NCBI RefSeq assembly: GCF_003752175.1 | Contig: NZ_RJVF01000011.1 | Location: forward strand, 248,001-312,000 | Direction of reading: 5' to 3' | Source: Comamonas sp. BIGb0124 | GTDB lineage: Bacteria; Pseudomonadota; Gammaproteobacteria; Burkholderiales; Burkholderiaceae_C | Length of the DNA stretch: 64,000 bases | Shown here: in pieces, positions 59,221 to 64,000 of the stretch | How positions within the stretch are numbered: the first letter of the stretch is position 1 | How the letters are laid out: each line of letters begins with the position of its first letter | Program-made: the position numbers and the translations under genes | Notes under the pieces: generated by a model | What the model was told of the DNA's origin: nothing | What the model saw: the letters and a program-made list of their open reading frames with translations, nothing else | The model's database searches: none

Positions 59221-59235
59221 TGCAGTTTCACTGCA
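59221..59235. promoter_or_regulatory. Candidate LysR operator TGCAG-N5-CTGCA
   Basis: This interrupted palindrome has a T-N11-A core, is flanked by TTAA on both sides and lies 17 bases upstream of the LysR start codon in the divergent gap. It fits an autoregulatory site. Confidence 0.5.
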
Positions 59236-59252
59236 GCGTTAAGGAAAATTGA

Positions 59253-60224
59253 ATGCTGGATCTCGACGATCTGCGACTGGTTCGGGCGCTGGATGCCTGC
59301 GGCTCGCTGGCCGCTGCCGCGCGCGAGCTCGACCTCACGCCGCCGGCGCTGTCGATGCGCCTCAAGCGCCTGGAACAGCGGCTCGGCGTGGGCCTGGTGG
59401 TGCGGGGGGCGCGCGGCACGGCGTTCACCGACGAGGGCCTGCGCCTGCGCGACGAGGCCGCGAGCCTGCTGCGTGCGCTCGAAGCCGTGCCCGAACGGGT
59501 CGCGGGGCCGGCACGGGCCATGGCGGGCAGCCTGCGCATCGTGGCGCCTTTCGGTTTTGGCCGCCGGCATGTGGCGCCGCTGCTGGCGTCGTTTCGCGGC
59601 CTGCATCCGGCGGTGGTGGCCTCGCTCACGCTGTCGGAGTGGCCGCTGGCCGATGCGGCGGGCATGGACGTGGTGATCCATGTGGGCGCCGTGCGCGACA
59701 TGGCCTGGATCGGGCATCCGTTGGCCCCCAACGACCGGTTGCTGTGCGCGAGTCCGGCCTATGTGCGCCGGCGCGGCATGCCGGCGCATCCGTCGGAGCT
59801 GGCGCTGCACGACTGCCTGTGCCTGCGCGAAAACGGCGAGGATGTCACGCGCTGGCGGTTCCTGCCGTCGGCCGCCGCACCGGGTGACCGCGATGCGGGC
59901 CACGCAGCCGATGGCGCCGCGCGCCGTTCGCTGCAGGTGCGGGTGCGACCCGGTCTGTCGAGCAACGACGGCGAGGTGATCTGCGATTGGGCGCTGCGCG
60001 GCCTGGGAATCATGGTGCGCTCGGAGTGGGAGGTGGCGCCGCTGCTGCGGGCCGGCCGGCTGGTGCCGGTGCTGCCGCAGTGGCGGCTCGACGATGCGCC
60101 GGTGTTGGCGCTGGTGCCCAGCCGGCTGGGGGCTTCGGCCCGCCTGCAGGCCTTTCTGGCGCATGCACGGCAGGCTTTGCAGCCGGTGCCCTGGCGTGTC
60201 AGGAAAGGCCCAGCATCGCCTTGA
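59253..60224 (+). CDS. LysR-family regulator divergent from the PLP enzyme gene
   Basis: The protein has 323 residues. The helix-turn-helix is RALDACGSLAAAARELDLTP then ALSMRLKRLEQRLG; the effector domain starts about residue 90 (GSLRIVAPFGFGRRHVAPLL). AAGGAAAATTGA precedes the ATG. Its last 26 bases overlap the 3' end of the convergent GntR gene. Confidence 0.93.
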   Translation: MLDLDDLRLVRALDACGSLAAAARELDLTPPALSMRLKRLEQRLGVGLVVRGARGTAFTDEGLRLRDEAASLLRALEAVPERVAGPARAMAGSLRIVAPFGFGRRHVAPLLASFRGLHPAVVASLTLSEWPLADAAGMDVVIHVGAVRDMAWIGHPLAPNDRLLCASPAYVRRRGMPAHPSELALHDCLCLRENGEDVTRWRFLPSAAAPGDRDAGHAADGAARRSLQVRVRPGLSSNDGEVICDWALRGLGIMVRSEWEVAPLLRAGRLVPVLPQWRLDDAPVLALVPSRLGASARLQAFLAHARQALQPVPWRVRKGPASP

Positions 60225-61023
60225 GGCCATGGTCGGCCGAGGGCGCGCTCAGGCCGACGTGGTGTTCGAGTTCCTCGAGGTGGCGGGACATGAGCTGGGC
60301 CGCGCCGTCGGCGTCGCCGCGTTCGAGGCAGTCGACGATCTGGTCGTGCTCGTCGTGTTCGCAGGCGGCATTGCCGGGCGGCTGGTAGAGCGCCACGATG
60401 AGCGAGCAACGCGACACCATTTCCACCAGATAGCGGTAAAGGATGGGGTTGCGTGCCAGCTCGCCGATCTTCAGGTGGAAGCTGCTGGCCAGGCGCGCCC
60501 AGGCCGGCTGGTTGAAGCGGTGCATGACCTCGTGCTCGGCCTTGAGCTGCTGGCGCAGCGCGGCGATGTTCTCGGGGGTGACGCGCTGCGCGGCCAGCCG
60601 CACCAGGGTGTCTTCGAGGCCGCGCCGGGCCTCGAAGATGTCGCGTGTTTCCTCGGGCGTGGGCACGGCGACGATGGCGCCGCGATTGGGCCGCAGTTGC
60701 ACGACATGGTCGTGCGCCAGCCGCTGCAGGGCCAGCCGGACGGTGGCGCGCGTGGTGCCGAACAGCTCGCACAGCGTGGCTTCGGGCAGCTTGGTTCCCG
60801 GCGTCAGGCGCTGGTCCATGATGCTGTCGAAGACCGTGCGGTAGATGCGCGATTCGACGCTGCCGTCATCGGCGGCGTCGGCCATGGCGCCGCCGATGCG
60901 CGGCGGCGCGAGGTCGATGTCGGCCGCGGCAGGGGCCTGGATCTCGGCTTTGGCCTTGGCCTTGACTTTGGCGGGCGCGCCGGTCTTGCGGGAGGGGGCG
61001 GATGAGGGTGACTTCACGGTCAT
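60199..61023 (-). CDS. GntR-family (FadR/FCD subfamily) regulator
   Basis: The protein has 274 residues. A long Ala/Lys-rich leader (1-50) precedes the winged helix (KLPEATLCELFGTTRATVRL, about 78-97) and a helical FCD effector domain with metal-site residues in SSFHLKIGELARNP and EHDQIVDCLERGD. It heads a same-strand group with the amidase, deacetylase and NTF2-like genes upstream. It probably controls them through the ATTGTCGACAAT palindrome at 63806. The overlap with the convergent LysR gene is unusual but small. Confidence 0.92.
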   Translation of the reverse strand: MTVKSPSSAPSRKTGAPAKVKAKAKAEIQAPAAADIDLAPPRIGGAMADAADDGSVESRIYRTVFDSIMDQRLTPGTKLPEATLCELFGTTRATVRLALQRLAHDHVVQLRPNRGAIVAVPTPEETRDIFEARRGLEDTLVRLAAQRVTPENIAALRQQLKAEHEVMHRFNQPAWARLASSFHLKIGELARNPILYRYLVEMVSRCSLIVALYQPPGNAACEHDEHDQIVDCLERGDADGAAQLMSRHLEELEHHVGLSAPSADHGLKAMLGLS

Positions 61024-61094
61024 GATGGGCGCAGAGCTTACTCCGATTGGCGCGGGGCGGAACGCAGCCGGGGCCGCTGCGTGCCGGCCGCTGC

Positions 61095-62315
61095 CTAGGA
61101 CAGAAGAGGCTGAAGGGCCGTGGCCAGCCGGATCAGGCGCAGGTCGCTGCCGGCCGGACCCAGCAGCGAGATGCCCATGGGCAGGCCCTCAGCGCCTCGC
61201 ATCGGGATATTGACCTGGGGCAGACCCGCCAGCCCTGCGATGCAGGTGATGCGCAGGGTGCGGATGCGTGCGGCGTCGACCGCCTCGGGCGGGGCCGTGC
61301 GCAGCGGTGCGGCACTGGCGGCGGAGGGCAGGATCGCCACGCCGTCCGTGCCCAGCCATTCGCGCACGTGGGCAGCGATGGCGCGGGCGGTCTGGCGCGC
61401 GGCGGCGGCGGCATCGGCCGTGACCGTGCTGGCGTACTGCCAGCGGGCCGCGACGGCGGGCGCGAATCGTGGCGGGTGGCTGGCGATCCACTCGCCGTGG
61501 GTGGCCCAGCCGTCGTAGGCTCCGGCGGTGACATAGGTCTGGCGCCAGCTGTCCAGGCCGCCCAGGCTGTCGGGCTCGTGGTCTGCGCCGGCTGCCCGGG
61601 CGACGCTGGCGGTGCAGGCCAGGTGCGCACACAGCGCATCGCGGACACGGGCCACCAGCGGCGCAAAGCCGGGGTCGGCTTCGGCGCAGGCGTCCTCCAG
61701 CACCGTCACGCGGGCGAAGGCGCCGGCCGTATCGGGCAGCAGGGTGGCGCCGACCCGTGCAAAGGTGGCGGCGTCGTGGGCCAGCCAGGTGCAGGTGTCG
61801 AACAGAGGGTGCAGCGCCACCATGTGGCCGCCGGGCAGCAGCCCGTGGCTGGTGCGCAGGCCCCACAGGCCGCAGTAGCTGGCCGGCACGCGGGTCGAGC
61901 CGCCGGTATCCGTGCCCAGCGCGAAATCGACGAGCCGTGCCGCCACGGCCGCGGCCGAGCCGCTGGAGGAGCCGCCGGTCACCCGGTCGGGCACTGCGCT
62001 GTTGACGGGCGTTCCGTAGTGGATGTTGTCGCCGTGGATGCTGTAGGCCAGCTCGTCGGTCAGCACCTTGCCCATGAGCGTGGCGCCGGCATCGAGCAGG
62101 CGGTCGACCAGCGGGTGGCTGGCGGTGGGGACGGGGTGGCTGTCCAGCCAGACGGGATTGCCCGCGCCGGTCGGGTGGCCGGCGACGTCGAACACGTCCT
62201 TGACGGCGAAGTGCAAGCCGCTCAGCGGCCCCTCGGCGTGTGCGGGAATGGTGAAACGGCCATGCGGCACCCAGGCGCCCACGGTGTCGGAGATGGGGAA
62301 ATTCGAATCCATCAT
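61095..62315 (-). CDS. Amidase signature family hydrolase
   Basis: The protein has 406 residues. The catalytic Ser-cisSer-Lys triad is recognisable: Lys in FAVKDVFDVAG, cis-Ser in GGSSSGSAAAVAA and nucleophile Ser in GTDTGGSTRVPAS. It hydrolyses an amide bond; relatives include AtzE/AtzF and plant AMI1-like amidases. Next to a PuuE-type deacetylase, a ureide or N-carbamoyl-type substrate is a reasonable guess, not a demonstration. It lies 28 bases after the deacetylase gene. Confidence 0.9.
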   Translation of the reverse strand: MMDSNFPISDTVGAWVPHGRFTIPAHAEGPLSGLHFAVKDVFDVAGHPTGAGNPVWLDSHPVPTASHPLVDRLLDAGATLMGKVLTDELAYSIHGDNIHYGTPVNSAVPDRVTGGSSSGSAAAVAARLVDFALGTDTGGSTRVPASYCGLWGLRTSHGLLPGGHMVALHPLFDTCTWLAHDAATFARVGATLLPDTAGAFARVTVLEDACAEADPGFAPLVARVRDALCAHLACTASVARAAGADHEPDSLGGLDSWRQTYVTAGAYDGWATHGEWIASHPPRFAPAVAARWQYASTVTADAAAAARQTARAIAAHVREWLGTDGVAILPSAASAAPLRTAPPEAVDAARIRTLRITCIAGLAGLPQVNIPMRGAEGLPMGISLLGPAGSDLRLIRLATALQPLLS

Positions 62316-62343
62316 CGGGTCTGTTCTCGAAAAAAAGCGGATG

Positions 62344-63258
62344 TCAGGACAAAGCGGCCGAGAGCACGGCTTCGGAGTGTTCGCAGATGGCGCCGGGCGT
62401 GGTCAGCCAGACCTCGCCGCGGTCGCGCGCGCGGGCCAGGTGCTCGAGTGCCCGCCGCAGGTGGCGCAGCCGGTAGGGCTGGCCCACGATGTAGGGATGA
62501 AGCGCAAGGCCCATGACGAGCGGCTGGGCGCGGGACTGTTCGCGCATCTCCTCGAAATTGTCGACAACCATTTGCGCGAAGGCGCCGGCGTCCATGCGGC
62601 GCGCGACGATGGCCGGGATGTCGTTGAGTTCCTGCGGATAGGGCACCGACCACAGCACGCGTCCGTCGCGGGTGTGCATGGGCAGCGGCTGGTCGTCGTG
62701 GCACCAGTTGAGGGTGTAGCGGTAGCCGGTCTCGGCCAGCAGATCGGGTGTGAGGCGGCTCTCCGAGATCCACGGCGAGAGCCAGCCGCGTGGCGCCGTT
62801 CCCGTTTCGCGTGCGATGCGATCGCGGCAGCCCGCCAACAGGCGCCGTTCGGCCTCGGGCGGCCAGTCGCCCTGGCGTTCGGCGTTGGTGTGGCCGTGGC
62901 CGACGATCTCGTCGCCGCGTGCGGCACAGGCGGCCAGCAGATCGGGGCAATGGTCGTAGAGGGCGGTGTTGACCAGCGTCGCACAGGGCAGCGCGAGCTG
63001 GTCGAACAGCTCGATGCAGCGCCACGCGCCCACGCGGTTGCCGTATTCGCGCCACGCGTAGTTGAGCACGTCGGGCTCGGGCGAGACCGGGCCGATGGCC
63101 GCGCCCAGCCCCTCGCCGAAGGCGAAGTGTTCGAGATTGAAGCCCAGGTAGACCGCCAGGCGCGCGCCGTTGGGCCAGGCGTAGTCGGGGCGGCCGTGGA
63201 TGGCCTGGTAGTCGAAACGCCCGTGCGTGGGCAGCAGGCTTTCGTAGGCCGAGGTCAT
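62344..63258 (-). CDS. Polysaccharide-deacetylase-fold hydrolase, PuuE/allantoinase-like
   Basis: The protein has 304 residues. NodB-fold motifs fit the PuuE type: VYLGFNLEHFAFGEG, then EYGNRVGAWRCIELFD, EIVGHGHTNAE and GWLSPWISES; LALHPYIVGQPYR is near the end. PuuE-type enzymes hydrolyse cyclic ureides such as allantoin, while others act on N-acetyl groups. It overlaps the NTF2-like gene by four bases and is followed by the amidase gene, so the three form one operon. Confidence 0.87.
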   Translation of the reverse strand: MTSAYESLLPTHGRFDYQAIHGRPDYAWPNGARLAVYLGFNLEHFAFGEGLGAAIGPVSPEPDVLNYAWREYGNRVGAWRCIELFDQLALPCATLVNTALYDHCPDLLAACAARGDEIVGHGHTNAERQGDWPPEAERRLLAGCRDRIARETGTAPRGWLSPWISESRLTPDLLAETGYRYTLNWCHDDQPLPMHTRDGRVLWSVPYPQELNDIPAIVARRMDAGAFAQMVVDNFEEMREQSRAQPLVMGLALHPYIVGQPYRLRHLRRALEHLARARDRGEVWLTTPGAICEHSEAVLSAALS

Positions 63259-63722
63259 GCGGCCTCCGGCGGCGTGGTGCCGGCCTGGCGGTCGAGCAGC
63301 CATTCGGCGCTGTCGTTCCACACGTCCATGTGGGTGATCAGGCCGTGGCTGACGACGTAGCGATCGACATACCGGTTGCCTTCGAAAGGCGTGCCGTCGG
63401 GCCAGGCGCCGTACAGCGTGCCGAGGCTGTAGACCACGGTTTCCTCGGGTGTGCCGCCGGCGACGACCTCGGTGCGTTCGATGCGTTTCTTGACCCAGGC
63501 ATAGCGGCCGGCGTTGAAGGCCGCGCATTCGGCCGGCGCGCTCATCGCCCGGCCGCCCGTGAAGCGGATGCGCAGGCCGGGCGCGATGAAGGACTGCACG
63601 CCGGCGGGGTCGGGAATCATCAGCACGCGCAGGTACTCGTCGACCAGCTCGGCGGGGCTCCGCGGATGTCCGGATGCCTGGATTTGGGGCGTGGATGCGC
63701 CCTGATTTGATGCGTTGTCCAT
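63255..63722 (-). CDS. NTF2-like (SnoaL-type) fold protein
   Basis: The protein has 155 residues. The cone-shaped alpha+beta fold is suggested by LVDEYLRVLMIPDPAGVQSF, then FNAGRYAWVKKRIERTEV and YVDRYVVSHGLITHMDVWND, as in small SnoaL or ketosteroid-isomerase-like proteins. It may be an enzyme acting on a small carbonyl compound or an accessory protein. It is the promoter-proximal gene of the operon running left to the amidase gene; the GntR gene follows on the same strand. Confidence 0.8.
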   Translation of the reverse strand: MDNASNQGASTPQIQASGHPRSPAELVDEYLRVLMIPDPAGVQSFIAPGLRIRFTGGRAMSAPAECAAFNAGRYAWVKKRIERTEVVAGGTPEETVVYSLGTLYGAWPDGTPFEGNRYVDRYVVSHGLITHMDVWNDSAEWLLDRQAGTTPPEAA

Positions 63723-63921
63723 GGTTTTTCTCCGAAGTGGTGCACGCCGTCGAAAAGCAGGGTTCCGTCGTGTGCATGTTTTCTTGTCTGCAAGGCTTGT
63801 GCCAAATTGTCGACAATATGATGTGTATATGTTTTTCGATAAATTCTAAATATTGTTGACGTTGGCATGGCGATTGCATGAAGGGCGGTATCCCAAACCT
63901 GCCTCATGAGGAGAATCGCCA
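63723..63921. promoter_or_regulatory. AT-rich divergent promoter region
   Basis: This 199-base gap separates the leftward NTF2/deacetylase/amidase operon from a rightward gene. Bases 63780-63860 are clearly richer in A and T than anything else in the window. They contain the palindromic site and a half-copy; exact -35/-10 boxes are not certain. Confidence 0.6.
63806..63817. promoter_or_regulatory. Palindromic candidate operator ATTGTCGACAAT
   Basis: This perfect 12-bp palindrome in the AT-rich divergent gap matches the TNGT-ACNA symmetry of FadR/FCD regulators. A second, imperfect copy (ATTGTTGAC, 63853-63861) lies 47 bases away on the side of the rightward gene and includes a TTGACG that could be a -35 box. 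Confidence 0.65.
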
Positions 63922-64000
63922 TGCTGACCGTCTGCTCCACCGCTCAACCCCAGGGCCGCCGCCGTGTGCTGGCCGCCGCCGCTCTCATTGCCGTGTGCGG
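63922..64000 (+). CDS. Start of a secreted protein (signal peptide only, runs off window)
   Basis: Twenty-six codons are visible: MLTVCSTAQPQGRRRVL then an Ala/Leu/Ile-rich hydrophobic core ending in ...IAVC at the window edge. This is a classical Sec (possibly lipoprotein or Tat, given RRR) signal peptide. AGGAGA lies nine bases before the ATG. Divergent from a catabolic operon, it is probably the binding protein of an uptake system for the same substrate, which is inference only. Confidence 0.7.

Overview
The window is about 64 kb of GC-rich (well above 60% by eye), densely packed bacterial chromosome. Gene content (RsmE, MnmA, QueA-Tgt, RecG, an OxyR with cysteines at 199 and 208, Dps, UbiA, acetoacetate-CoA ligase, many LysR regulators, ABC uptake systems) and protein style point to a betaproteobacterium of the order Burkholderiales, most likely Comamonadaceae-like. 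This assignment is by inspection; no rRNA or tRNA gene is present to anchor it. I see no insertion sequence, prophage, CRISPR array or attachment site.

Layout. 1-3.2 kb: truncated rsmE, a 56-residue basic protein with its own terminator, a DUF2076-type protein and mnmA. 3.6-11.6 kb: a Nudix hydrolase, then a leftward 2-ketogluconate (kgu) operon (two permeases, binding protein, ATPase, kguE, kguK, kguD) preceded by a PtxS-like LacI regulator. Near-identical 16-bp palindromes lie in front of both the operon and the regulator. 11.7-19 kb: fadD, a DoxX protein, a membrane adenylate cyclase with a six-helix histidine-bearing anchor and a [2Fe-2S] domain, divergent from a CRP-type regulator, then crcB and two esterase/hydrolase genes. 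19-28 kb: a GlcD-like dehydrogenase, a coiled-coil zinc-ribbon membrane protein, a 60-residue protein behind a structured leader, dodecin, arfB, an AlkC-like repair protein, a glycine-zipper protein, tgt and queA.

28-35 kb: a ROK regulator followed by a ribose-type ABC transporter (ATPase, permease, binding protein), a TIM-barrel isomerase and a Gfo/Idh/MocA dehydrogenase, which together look like a sugar or polyol catabolic operon. 35-43 kb: a LysR regulator divergent from a gamma-glutamyltransferase-like gene, recG, a LysE exporter, oxyR and dps. 43-50 kb: a lipid kinase, a metallophosphoesterase, alkB overlapping ogt, a PAP2 phosphatase, an MFS transporter, ubiA and a second LysE exporter. 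50-57 kb: a membrane protein, aacS, an orphan pilin-like protein, a secreted lipase lipoprotein and a LysR regulator. 57-64 kb: a DUF4743-type Nudix hydrolase, a D-threonine-aldolase-like PLP enzyme with divergent LysR, then a GntR/FCD regulator, amidase, PuuE-type deacetylase and NTF2-like protein. This last cluster is divergent from the start of a secreted protein across an AT-rich region holding a 12-bp palindrome.

The strongest candidates for something new are: the kgu operon carrying a polar-amino-acid-type ABC importer where Pseudomonas has the MFS carrier KguT; the redox-type cyclase/CRP pair, whose cyclase has Gln where adenine-specific cyclases usually have Lys; and the amidase/deacetylase/NTF2 cluster of unknown substrate.
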